Shown here piece by piece: positions 6,222 to 13,229 of a DNA stretch of 13,229 nucleotides (its first letter is position 1; every line of letters begins with the position of its first letter). Source of the DNA: Solirubrobacterales bacterium. GTDB lineage: Bacteria; Actinomycetota; Thermoleophilia; Solirubrobacterales; Solirubrobacteraceae. The notes under the pieces were generated by a model. It was not told the DNA's origin, did not search any database, and was given only the letters and a program-made list of their open reading frames with translations. The stretch is taken from assembly GCA_003134675.1 (NCBI GenBank), contig PLBZ01000027.1, positions 1 through 13,229 on the forward strand, given 5' to 3'. The position numbers and the translations under genes are program-made.

Positions 6222-7085
6222 CTAAGACTCGTCGTCTCGTCTGAAGCCCAACCGGGCGGAGATGCGATCGGCCGTGGAGACGAGATGCGGACTGAGAGCG
6301 TCGACGAGCTCTCCGAGCGAGATCATCGTGCTGTGCGCTGCGAGGTTGACCGCGGCGACGACCTCGCGGGCCTCGTTGCGCACGGGGGCGGCGATCGAGT
6401 GCAGTTCGGGCGCTAGCTCTTCGTCGTTGACCGCAAAGCCAGCGGCCTGTACCTCGTCGAGCTCAGTGCGCAGCGCTTTCTTCGAGGTGATCGTGTTGGG
6501 AGTGTGCTTTGCCAGTTGCATGGCTCCGATCAGCTCGCGCTGCTCCTCCTCGGGTAGGTAGGCCAAAAGCAGCTTGCCCATCGCGGTGCAGTACGCCGGC
6601 AGCCGCGAACCCGGCGCGAGACCGAGGTCGATCTTGCTCTGGCCGCGACGAAAGCTGCGCGCGCGGTCAACGTAGAGGATATCGGCTCCATCGAGCACGC
6701 CAAGGCTCGTGGTGTAGGAAGTGCGCTGGCGTAGCTCCTCCAGGTAGGGGTGGGCATGCTCACGCAGCCCGGTTGAGTTGAGCGCCGACATGCCCAGGTC
6801 GGTGACGCGCAGGCCGAGGCGATACTTGCGCGAGGCGCCCTGCTCGAGGTAACCCAGAGCGACGAGCGTGATCACATAGCGGTGGGTTGTGGAGCGGCTC
6901 ATCCCGAGCTCATCGGCGATGTCTGCGATCCCGAGCACAGGATGCTCCGCAGTGAAGCAGCCGAGGATCGCCAGGCCACGCTCGAGCGACTGCGAATAGC
7001 GCGGTTCGCGCAGGCTGGGTACCGACCATGCGGGTTCCCCCGCACTTTTTGAAGTCTTAGGGTTATTTGATCTCGATTTAGGCAT
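6222..7085 (-). CDS. IclR-family transcriptional regulator
   Basis: A 287-residue DNA-binding regulator read from ATG at 7085 to TAG at 6222. A polar N-terminal tail of about 28 residues, coded by an unusually AT-rich stretch (about 7035-7085), precedes the winged helix-turn-helix. The recognition region is GIADIADELGMSRSTTHRYV (residues 52-71). From about residue 90 to 280 lies the IclR effector-binding domain, with the characteristic PAYCTAMGKLLLAYLP (163-178) and the late GFAVNDEELAPELHSIAAPV segment. The sequence looks closest to the PcaR/PobR group that senses aromatic acids, but the ligand cannot be deduced from it. Family members usually act as dimers or tetramers on short palindromes near their own promoter. 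The divergent oxidoreductase begins 79 bp away and is the obvious candidate target. A weak AGGA lies 11 nt upstream of the start. Confidence 0.92.
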   Translation of the reverse strand: MPKSRSNNPKTSKSAGEPAWSVPSLREPRYSQSLERGLAILGCFTAEHPVLGIADIADELGMSRSTTHRYVITLVALGYLEQGASRKYRLGLRVTDLGMSALNSTGLREHAHPYLEELRQRTSYTTSLGVLDGADILYVDRARSFRRGQSKIDLGLAPGSRLPAYCTAMGKLLLAYLPEEEQRELIGAMQLAKHTPNTITSKKALRTELDEVQAAGFAVNDEELAPELHSIAAPVRNEAREVVAAVNLAAHSTMISLGELVDALSPHLVSTADRISARLGFRRDDES

Positions 7086-7105
7086 TATTGGTCGGTTCCT
7101 GTTCT

Positions 7106-7131
7106 CGTGCCGGTGACTATTCCCGTGCTGG
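7106..7131. repeat. Imperfect direct repeat in the IclR/oxidoreductase intergenic region
   Basis: CGTGCCGG (7106-7113) recurs as CGTGCTGG (7124-7131), seven of eight bases identical and 18 bp apart start to start. It sits between the IclR start and the oxidoreductase promoter region, so it could be a regulator site. IclR proteins more often use palindromes, and a chance match is quite possible in GC-rich DNA. Confidence 0.2.
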
Positions 7132-7150
7132 GATCCATGTCGGGCCGGCC

Positions 7151-7164
7151 ATCATACTTCTCGC
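7151..7164. promoter_or_regulatory. Candidate overlapping divergent -10 boxes for IclR and oxidoreductase operons
   Basis: The 79-bp gap 7086-7164 contains one good -10 hexamer on the minus strand, TATGAT (7156 back to 7151). It would start transcription near 7144 and leave a leader of about 58 nt before the IclR ATG. On the plus strand CATACT (7153-7158) keeps the important A and final T of a -10 box and would start exactly at the A of the oxidoreductase ATG (7165), a leaderless arrangement. The oxidoreductase has no Shine-Dalgarno site, which supports this. The rest of the gap is GC-rich and shows an 8-bp GGCCGGCC palindrome (7143-7150) but no clear -35 boxes. Confidence 0.4.
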
Positions 7165-8160
7165 ATGACGTTGTTCGACCCTCTGCGGCTGCGCGGCTGC
7201 GACATGCGCAACCGGATCGTGATGTCGCCGATGAGCCAGCATCAGGCAGACGAGGACGGACTGCCGAAGGACTGGCACCTGGTGCACTACGGCTCGCGCG
7301 CGGTCGGTGGGTGTGGGGCGATTCTGCTGGAGGACACCGCGGTAATGCCTGCGGGACGCACGAGTCATGCGGCGCTCGGGTGCTATGACGAGGCGGGCCT
7401 GGGAGCGTTTCGCCGCATAGTGGACTTCTGCCATGAGCAGGGCGCCGCAGTAGGGGTGCAGCTCTCACACGCAGGGAGGAAGGCATTTCGCGACACGCGT
7501 GGAGAGGAGGGCTCGCTGTCGGCCTCGCCTGTGGCGTTTGCGGAGGGCTGGTCGATTCCCGCGGCAGCCGATGCGAGGACACTGGAAGGCATAGTCGCCT
7601 CGTTTGCGCGCGCCGCCGGCGAAGCGCTGGAGGCTGGGTTTGACTTCGTCGAGGTTCACGCCGCGCACGGTTACTTGTTCCAGCAGTTCCTTTCACCGCT
7701 AACAAACCTGCGAGACGATGGCTACGGAGGCAGTCTGGCCGCTCGTGCGAGGCTGCTGCTCCAGAGCATCGAGGGGGTGCGCTTGCAGTGGCCCGAGGAG
7801 CGTCCGCTGCTGGTGCGCCTGCCCGCAGGCGATGGCGCTACAGGAGGCTCAATGGTCACGGAGATGGCCGAGGTGGCGGGATGGTGCGCGGAACGTGGGG
7901 TCGATTTGATCGATGTGGCGGGCGGAACGCCGGTCTTCGAAGGCACGCGCGTGAGCTTTGAGGAGATGTTGGCCTTCGGGAGGATGTTGCGCGCGAGCAA
8001 TCCCACGATTCCGTTCGCGCTGGGCGGGGTCACGGACGGCAGGGCCGCCGAGGAGCTTTTGCGCTCGAGCGGTGCGACGCTGCTGAGCGTCGGGCGAGCG
8101 CTGCTGGCCAATCCAAACTGGGCATGGGCGGCCGCGAGCGAATTGGGAGTGGCGCGCTAG
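7165..8160 (+). CDS. NADH:flavin oxidoreductase, Old Yellow Enzyme family (YqjM-like)
   Basis: A 331-residue FMN-dependent TIM-barrel ene-reductase-type protein. The family reduces activated C=C bonds of enones and similar compounds with NAD(P)H, and some members demethylate or cleave other substrates. Conserved parts: LFDPLRLRGCDMRNRIVMSP at the start, DWHLVHYGSRAVGG (36-49), QLSHAGRKA (99-107), the ligand-binding HAAHGY (165-170, His165, His168, Tyr170), FLSPLTN-R with DGYGGS (175-190), LGGVTD (286-291) and a phosphate-binding SVGRAL (308-313). Two active-site positions are unusual: the stretch usually read as PMCQY is PMSQH, so the redox-tuning cysteine is Ser24 and the usual tyrosine is His26. 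The C-terminus also lacks the usual end with a partner-subunit arginine. It starts divergently from the IclR gene and lies 9 nt before lhr. The family is certain; the substrate is unknown. Confidence 0.9.
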   Translation: MTLFDPLRLRGCDMRNRIVMSPMSQHQADEDGLPKDWHLVHYGSRAVGGCGAILLEDTAVMPAGRTSHAALGCYDEAGLGAFRRIVDFCHEQGAAVGVQLSHAGRKAFRDTRGEEGSLSASPVAFAEGWSIPAAADARTLEGIVASFARAAGEALEAGFDFVEVHAAHGYLFQQFLSPLTNLRDDGYGGSLAARARLLLQSIEGVRLQWPEERPLLVRLPAGDGATGGSMVTEMAEVAGWCAERGVDLIDVAGGTPVFEGTRVSFEEMLAFGRMLRASNPTIPFALGGVTDGRAAEELLRSSGATLLSVGRALLANPNWAWAAASELGVAR

Positions 8161-8169
8161 CCTCGCGGG

Positions 8170-11100
8170 ATGCCACTTTCCAGCTTCAGTCCCCGCGTGG
8201 GCGAGTGGTTCGAAGCGGCCTTTGCCGCGCCCACTCCGGCCCAAGCGAAGGCGTGGCCGCCGATCGCCGCGGGGAAAAACGTCCTGCTCTCGGCGCCCAC
8301 TGGGTCGGGTAAGACGCTGGCGGCGTTTCTTTGGGCGCTCGACCGGCTGAACGCTCTGCCTGCGGACAGCGATCGGGCGGGCACGCGCGTGGTGTACGTG
8401 AGCCCGCTGAAGGCCCTGGCCTACGACATCGAGCGCAACCTTCGCACCCCCCTACGTGGCATTGGCGCCGAGGAGGTGCGCGTGGGCATCCGCACGGGCG
8501 ACACACCCCAGCGCGAGCGCGCGGCGATGATGCGCAGGCCGCCGGACATCCTGATCACGACCCCCGAGTCGCTCTACCTGATCCTCACCTCGCAGGCGCG
8601 CGAGATGCTGAACAACGTCGAGGCGGTGATCGTCGATGAGATCCACGCCGTCGCGCACTCAAAGCGCGGTTCGCATCTCGCCCTGACGCTCGAGCGGTTG
8701 GAGTCCCAGGCCGGCGGGTCGCTGCAGAGGATCGGCCTGAGCGCGACCCAGAATCCGCTGGAGGAGATCGGCCGCTTTCTCGTCGGCCCTGGGCGCGAGG
8801 TGACGATCGTCGATGCGGGCGCCCGAAAGAAGCTCGACCTGCGGATCGAGGTGCCGGTCGACTCGATGGCCGAGCCAGAGCCGTCATCAGATCCCCACCC
8901 ACCCGGCGAGGAGCGTGATCCGCTCGGGGTGGGTGGGGTTCCAATTAACGGCGGCGAGTCTACGCGCAACTCGATATGGCCGGCGATCTATCCCGAGCTG
9001 CTCAAGCAGGTTCGAGAGCACAACTCGACGATCGTGTTCGTCAACAATCGCCGCTCAGCCGAGCGCGTCGCACTGCGGTTGAACGAGCTCGCCGCCCGCG
9101 AGGACGACGCGGGCGACTCCCCACCACACGACATCGCCCGCGCCCACCACGGCTCGCTCGCCCGCGAGGAGCGCACGAAGGTGGAGGAGCTGCTCAAGGC
9201 GGGTGAGCTCCCCTGCCTCGTCGCCACCAGCTCGCTCGAGCTCGGGATCGACATGGGCGCCGTCGACCTCGTCCTGCAGATCGAGTCGCCCAAGTCCGTC
9301 GCCCGTGGCCTGCAGCGCATCGGGCGCGCCGGTCACGGGGTGGGAGAGGTCAGCAGGGGGCGAATCTTTCCGAAGTTCAGGGGCGATCTGCTCGAGTGCG
9401 CGGTGGTCGCTCGAAGGATGCACGAAGGCAAGATCGAGCCGACCGTAGTTCCGCGCAACGCGCTCGACGTGCTGGCCCAGCAGATCGTGGCGATCGCCGT
9501 TTCGGCCGAGCCCGGTGAGGTGTCGGTCGAGGAGCTGTATGTACTCGTGAGGAGCACGCACTCCTACTCCGAGCTATCTAGAGAGCTACTCGAGAACGTG
9601 CTCGACATGCTCGACGGTCGCTACCCCTCCAAGGAGTTCGGCGAGCTGCGCGCCCGGATCGTCTGGGACCGCGTGGCCGGGACGATCCGCGCGCGGAAGG
9701 GGTCCCGCCAGCTCGCGATCGCGAACGCCGGCACGATTCCCGACAGGGGGCTATATGCGGTCACGCTGCCCGACGGTAGGCGAGTGGGGGAGCTCGACGA
9801 GGAGATGGTGTATGAGGCAAGGCCCGGTCAGGCATTTCTGCTCGGCGCCTCGACGTGGCGGATCGAGGAGATCGGCCGTGACCGCGTGATCGTGACCCCC
9901 GCGCCCGGGGCGCCCGCGGCGGTGCCGTTTTGGAAGGGTGACTCGGTCGGCCGCCCGAAGGAGTTGGGCGAGGCGATCGGCGCATTCTCACGCTGGGCCG
10001 TCGACCAGGATCCCGAGACGCTACAGCGCGATTACGATCTCGATGCGCGCGCTGCCCGCAACCTCATCGCCTACCTCCAGGAGCAGCAGGCCGCCACGCG
10101 TGTGCTGCCGAGCGAGCGGACAATCGTGGTCGAGCGCTTTCGCGATGAGATCGGCGACTGGCGCATGTGCGTGCTGTCCCCCTACGGCGGGCGCGTCCAC
10201 GCCGCCTGGGGCCTTGCGCTGACGGCGCGCATCCGCGAGCGCTTCGACCTGGAGGCAGACGCGATCTCCTCCGACGATGGGATCGTGCTGCACCTGCCCG
10301 ACCTCGATGCCGACGAGCTCGAGTCCCTGCCATCCGCCGCCGAGCTGGTGCTGGTCGAGCCCGACGAGGTAGAGCAGGCGGTGACGGTCGAGCTGGGTGG
10401 CTCGGCGCTGTTCGGGGCGCGCTTTCGCGAGAACGCCGGGCGGGCGTTGCTGATCCCCCGCGCCTACCCCGGCAAACGCACGCCGCTGTGGCAACAGCGG
10501 CTGAAGGCCCAGAACCTGCTGGAGGTGGCCAAGCGCTATGCGGACTTCCCGATCGTGCTCGAGACCTATCGTGAGTGCCTGCGCGACGTGCTCGACGTGC
10601 CGGGCCTGCAAGAACTGCTGCGCGGATTGCACAGCCGCGAGATCTCACTCGTAGAGGTAGAGACCCAGACCGCGTCCCCGTTTGCCTCCTCGCTGCTGTT
10701 CGATTACGTGGCGACCTACATGTACGAGGGCGACACGCCGAATGCCGAGCGGCGCGCGGCGGCGCTGTCGCTCGACAGGGATCTGCTGCGCGAGCTGCTC
10801 GGTCAGGAGGAGCTGCGCGAGCTGATCGATCCCGGCGCACTACAGCGTGTCGAGGAAGACTTGCAGCACCGCTCGGAGATAACCCGCGCCACGAGCCGCG
10901 ATGGTCTGCACGACGTACTGCGACACGTCGGCGACCTCACCGCCGCGGAGGTCGCCGAGCGCGTCTTTGAGGGCATCGACTCCGAAGGCATGCTGCGCGA
11001 GCTCGAACGCGAACGGCGCGCCATCCGCCTGCGCCTAGGTGGAGAGGAGCGCTACGTGGCCGCCGACGAGGTCGCGCTCTACCGAGACGCGCTCGGGGCC

Positions 11101-12660
11101 GTAGCGCCCGGCGGACTGCCCGAGGCGTTCCTGGCGGACGTACCCGACGCGCTGAGCGAGCTGGTCGCCCGCCACGCCCGCACGCACGGGCCGTTTACTA
11201 CGGAGGAGCTGCGCGATCGCTACGGCGTCGACGCGGGCGCCGTCCTGCGCGAGCTCGAGCGCGCCGGCGAGTTGGTCCGCGGCGAGCTCCGGCCCGGAGG
11301 CTCCGAGCGAGAGTGGTGCGATGTGGAGGTTCTGCGTCGTCTCAGGCGCGCCTCGCTGGCGGCGTTGCGTAAGGAGATCGAGCCGACCGATCAGCGCAGC
11401 CTCGCCGCCTTCCTGCCCTCGTGGCAGGGCGTGGATCGGTACTCAGGCGCGGGCGCGGGAGTCGATCGGTTGCGTGAGGTGCTGGTGGTGCTGCAGGGGT
11501 TGGCGCTGCCCGCGGAGATCTGGGAGCGTGATGTGCTGCCGCGACGGATCGGCGCGTACTCGCAGGCGTGGATGGACGCCCTCTGCGCGAGCGGCGAGGT
11601 GGTGTGGGTCGGCGCGGGGGCGATCGGGCGGGGTTCAGGGCGCGTGGCGTTGTACTTCCGCGAGGACGCCGCCGCGATCGGCCCCCCCGCACCAGTTCGC
11701 GGCGGGGCACAGCCCCCGAGCAACCCCGAGCGCGAGCTCCTGCGCGAGCAGCTCGCGAGGGGGCCGTGCTTCTTCACCGATCTGCTCGCGGAGCTCGAGG
11801 TCCCGGCGGAGGCGCTGCGCGAGGCGCTGTGGGATCTCGTATGGGCGGGCGAGGCGACGAACGACGCCTGGGCGCCGCTGCGCGCCCCCCATCTGACGCT
11901 CGCCCGTGGGGGGCGCTCCGCCAGAGGCGGCGGCGCGGCTGCCGGCGCTCGCAGTGGCCGCTCGATGGCCGGGCGCTCGCGCTTTGCCTCTCGCCGCGGA
12001 GGTGGGCAGGCGCAGGTGCAGGGCCGCTGGTCGCTGACCGAGTCGATCTTCCGCGGCGCGTTGGACGGACCCGAGCGCAGGCGCGCGCTGGCCGAGTTGC
12101 TGTTGGAGCGCTACGGGATCGTCACCCGCGAGCAGGTGCTCGCCGAGGGGATCAAGGGCGGCTTTGCGATGCTGTATGACACGTTCTGCAACCTCGAGAC
12201 GCTCGGGATCTGCCGCCGCGGCTACTTCATCGAGGGAATGGGCGGCGCGCAGTTCGCGCTGCCGGGCGCCGTTGAGCGGTTGCGCGCCGCACGCGAGCAC
12301 GGCCGCACGCTCGTGCTCGCCGCCGCCGACCCCGCCCAGCCCTACGGCGCCGCGCTGGGATGGCCGAAAAGGGAGGGACAGGAGCGCCGCCCGGCGCGGG
12401 TGGCCGGGGCTTATGTGGTGTTGGTCGAGGACAAGCCCGTGCTGTACGTCGAGCGTGGGGGCCGTGGATTGGTGACGCTCGCCGACGCTCCGGTGGAAGA
12501 GGCTCTGCGGGCGCTCGCGGAGGCGGTGCGGGCCGGGCGTGTGGGGAAGCTCGCCTTGGAGCGAATCGACGGCGAGCCGGCGATCGGCTCGGATCTGGTC
12601 CAGGCGCTGAGGGGCCTGGGCTTCCATTCGGGCCCGCGTAAGCTCACGCTGAGCGCATGA
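8170..12660 (+). CDS. lhr: Lhr-type ATP-dependent superfamily 2 helicase, full length
   Basis: A 1496-residue protein matching the long bacterial Lhr class (about 1500 residues), a 3'-to-5' ssDNA translocase that unwinds RNA:DNA hybrids and is linked to DNA repair. RecA domain 1 contains the Q-like PTPAQ (21-25), Walker A APTGSGKT (42-49), TPES (131-134), DEIH (156-159) and GLSAT (189-193). Domain 2 contains [12 protein letters not shown] (288-299), HHGSL (326-330), [13 protein letters not shown] (351-363) and QRIGRAGH (382-389). Winged-helix and beta-barrel modules follow to about residue 900, including [10 protein letters not shown] and the [19 protein letters not shown] segment. The long C-terminal domain then runs to the end. 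Two linkers are low complexity: about 232-268 between the RecA domains and about 1247-1283 in the C-terminal part. Each is encoded over a perfect inverted repeat. The ATG at 8170 is 9 nt after the oxidoreductase stop, with no strong ribosome site. The stop overlaps the next gene by 4 nt. Confidence 0.95.
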   Translation: MPLSSFSPRVGEWFEAAFAAPTPAQAKAWPPIAAGKNVLLSAPTGSGKTLAAFLWALDRLNALPADSDRAGTRVVYVSPLKALAYDIERNLRTPLRGIGAEEVRVGIRTGDTPQRERAAMMRRPPDILITTPESLYLILTSQAREMLNNVEAVIVDEIHAVAHSKRGSHLALTLERLESQAGGSLQRIGLSATQNPLEEIGRFLVGPGREVTIVDAGARKKLDLRIEVPVDSMAEPEPSSDPHPPGEERDPLGVGGVPINGGESTRNSIWPAIYPELLKQVREHNSTIVFVNNRRSAERVALRLNELAAREDDAGDSPPHDIARAHHGSLAREERTKVEELLKAGELPCLVATSSLELGIDMGAVDLVLQIESPKSVARGLQRIGRAGHGVGEVSRGRIFPKFRGDLLECAVVARRMHEGKIEPTVVPRNALDVLAQQIVAIAVSAEPGEVSVEELYVLVRSTHSYSELSRELLENVLDMLDGRYPSKEFGELRARIVWDRVAGTIRARKGSRQLAIANAGTIPDRGLYAVTLPDGRRVGELDEEMVYEARPGQAFLLGASTWRIEEIGRDRVIVTPAPGAPAAVPFWKGDSVGRPKELGEAIGAFSRWAVDQDPETLQRDYDLDARAARNLIAYLQEQQAATRVLPSERTIVVERFRDEIGDWRMCVLSPYGGRVHAAWGLALTARIRERFDLEADAISSDDGIVLHLPDLDADELESLPSAAELVLVEPDEVEQAVTVELGGSALFGARFRENAGRALLIPRAYPGKRTPLWQQRLKAQNLLEVAKRYADFPIVLETYRECLRDVLDVPGLQELLRGLHSREISLVEVETQTASPFASSLLFDYVATYMYEGDTPNAERRAAALSLDRDLLRELLGQEELRELIDPGALQRVEEDLQHRSEITRATSRDGLHDVLRHVGDLTAAEVAERVFEGIDSEGMLRELERERRAIRLRLGGEERYVAADEVALYRDALGAVAPGGLPEAFLADVPDALSELVARHARTHGPFTTEELRDRYGVDAGAVLRELERAGELVRGELRPGGSEREWCDVEVLRRLRRASLAALRKEIEPTDQRSLAAFLPSWQGVDRYSGAGAGVDRLREVLVVLQGLALPAEIWERDVLPRRIGAYSQAWMDALCASGEVVWVGAGAIGRGSGRVALYFREDAAAIGPPAPVRGGAQPPSNPERELLREQLARGPCFFTDLLAELEVPAEALREALWDLVWAGEATNDAWAPLRAPHLTLARGGRSARGGGAAAGARSGRSMAGRSRFASRRGGGQAQVQGRWSLTESIFRGALDGPERRRALAELLLERYGIVTREQVLAEGIKGGFAMLYDTFCNLETLGICRRGYFIEGMGGAQFALPGAVERLRAAREHGRTLVLAAADPAQPYGAALGWPKREGQERRPARVAGAYVVLVEDKPVLYVERGGRGLVTLADAPVEEALRALAEAVRAGRVGKLALERIDGEPAIGSDLVQALRGLGFHSGPRKLTLSA
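8893..8938. repeat. Inverted repeat with 12-bp perfect arms inside the lhr linker
   Basis: CCCCACCCACCC (8893-8904) and GGGTGGGTGGGG (8927-8938) are exact reverse complements separated by 22 nt. Inside the loop GAGCG (8911-8915) and CGCTC (8921-8925) form a second perfect stem around TGATC. Two T's follow the right arm. The element encodes a Pro/Gly/Glu-rich stretch of the linker between the two RecA domains of Lhr (about residues 242-257), where the helicase fold tolerates insertion. Confidence 0.8.
11882..11930. repeat. Paired inverted repeats in the C-terminal linker of lhr
   Basis: GCGCCCCCC (11882-11890) and GGGGGGCGC (11908-11916) are exact reverse complements with a 17-nt loop. Immediately after lies CCGCC-AGA-GGCGG (11918-11930). 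They precede and begin the segment coding for a Gly/Arg/Ser/Ala-rich linker (about residues 1247-1283). Like the element at 8893-8938, the 5' arm is C-rich and the 3' arm G-rich, but the sequences are not the same. Confidence 0.6.
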
Positions 12661-13229
12661 ACGCTCGCTCCCCTCGCCGCGTGGGCCACAAGGGCGCCGC
12701 CCACATCGAGCCCGGGAACACGCTTCAGAGCTTCGACGCGGCGCTGCGCCACGGCGTGGACATGATCGAGCTGGACGTGCTCTCAGAGCACGTCGACGGC
12801 AGCGGGAGGCTGCTCGTCGCCCACGACTACGAGGACATGCGCGCACGCACGCCGCTGAGCTTCGAGCAGGCGCTCGAGCACCTCGCCGGCGATGAGTTCG
12901 CGGGCATTGAGCTGGATGTCGACGTGAAGATCCCCGGCTACGGGGGACGCGTCGTAGGAGCGCTGCGCGAGAAGGGCCTGATCGAGCGCTCGCTCGTGAG
13001 CGGCATGTACACCGCTGAGCTCGACGCGATCCGGGCTCTGGAGCCCGGACTGCGTCTCGGTTGGTCGGTGCCACGTCTGCGGCGCGACTACACGACAGAC
13101 ATGCTCACAGCGATTCCCGCCCTGGTGATACTCAGCGGCTACCGCGCGCTTTTGCCCCGGCGCGCTCGTGAAGCCCTACGCGCGGGCCGCTTCGATGCGA
13201 TCATGGCCCACTGGCGGCTGGTCACTCCC
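12657..13229 (+). CDS. Glycerophosphodiester phosphodiesterase family protein (3' end outside window)
   Basis: The first 191 codons of a GDPD-type TIM-barrel phosphodiesterase; the frame is open to the last base. Family enzymes hydrolyse glycerophosphodiesters to glycerol 3-phosphate and an alcohol using two histidines and a divalent metal. Seen here: GHKGA (10-14, His11), IELDV (37-41, metal ligands Glu38 and Asp40), VAHDY (54-58, the second catalytic His56) and a basic/acidic ELDVDVK (85-91). Two departures from the usual consensus are clear: HRG is HKG, and PENT is PGNT (Gly20 for the conserved Glu). The metal and histidine residues remain, so activity is plausible. The deviations may mark an actinobacterial subgroup. 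No signal peptide is visible, which suggests a cytoplasmic enzyme. The ATG forms an ATGA overlap with the lhr stop, indicating translational coupling. Confidence 0.85.
   Translation, partial: MNARSPRRVGHKGAAHIEPGNTLQSFDAALRHGVDMIELDVLSEHVDGSGRLLVAHDYEDMRARTPLSFEQALEHLAGDEFAGIELDVDVKIPGYGGRVVGALREKGLIERSLVSGMYTAELDAIRALEPGLRLGWSVPRLRRDYTTDMLTAIPALVILSGYRALLPRRAREALRAGRFDAIMAHWRLVTP

Noticed and set aside
7143..7150. GGCCGGCC palindrome as an IclR operator
   Set aside because: Only 8 bp, purely G/C, and symmetry does not extend into flanking bases. Such sites are frequent by chance in DNA of this composition.
8926..8938. G-run cluster in lhr as a G-quadruplex
   Set aside because: Only three adjacent G-runs are present, one short of an intramolecular quadruplex. 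The matching C-rich arm makes a hairpin the simpler reading.
11635..13074. A 479-codon minus-strand open frame opposite lhr and the phosphodiesterase gene
   Set aside because: Its product is Arg/Ala/Pro-rich low-complexity sequence with no domain, and the plus strand encodes clear Lhr and GDPD motifs throughout. It is a typical GC-rich shadow frame.

Overview
The window is GC-rich, gene-dense DNA from a high-GC Gram-positive bacterium. It is most likely an actinomycete-type lineage such as Thermoleophilia/Solirubrobacterales. That placement is an inference from a PafB-PafC fusion, frequent GTG starts, apparent leaderless starts, a roughly 1500-residue Lhr helicase and small Solirubrobacter-like lipoproteins. 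No rRNA, tRNA, CRISPR array, insertion sequence or phage gene was seen. Nine CDSs lie in the window besides one partial gene at each edge-facing end, and almost all DNA is coding.

Layout. (1) Positions 1-2341, plus strand: the 3' part of a fused double-WYL regulator (PafB-PafC type), followed one base later by a pyridoxamine-phosphate-oxidase-fold flavin/F420 protein. (2) Positions 2373-2786, minus strand: a small lipoprotein, divergent from (3) rmlA-rmlD-rmlB (2805-5787, plus strand), a tightly overlapping set for activated dTDP-sugar synthesis that lacks rmlC. The divergent starts are separated by 18 bp containing one AT-rich island that reads as a -10 box on both strands. (4) Positions 5792-7085, minus strand: an IclR-family regulator followed by a second small lipoprotein with the same plan as the first. 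(5) Positions 7165-13229, plus strand: an Old Yellow Enzyme-family oxidoreductase, a full-length Lhr helicase and the 5' part of a glycerophosphodiester phosphodiesterase. These three are spaced by 9 nt and by a 4-nt overlap, so they probably form one transcript.

How the genes fit together. RmlA makes dTDP-glucose, RmlB dehydrates it and RmlD carries out the final reduction to dTDP-rhamnose; the 3,5-epimerase must be encoded elsewhere if rhamnose is the product. PafBC-type regulators and Lhr both belong to actinobacterial DNA-damage biology, but nothing in the DNA links the two here. The IclR regulator is placed to control its own operon and the divergent oxidoreductase.

I do not see a clearly new multi-gene system. 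The best leads are the symmetric, apparently leaderless bidirectional promoter at 2786-2807, the paired two-cysteine lipoproteins flanking the rml genes, long perfect inverted repeats inside two disordered linkers of Lhr, and active-site substitutions in the oxidoreductase and the phosphodiesterase.
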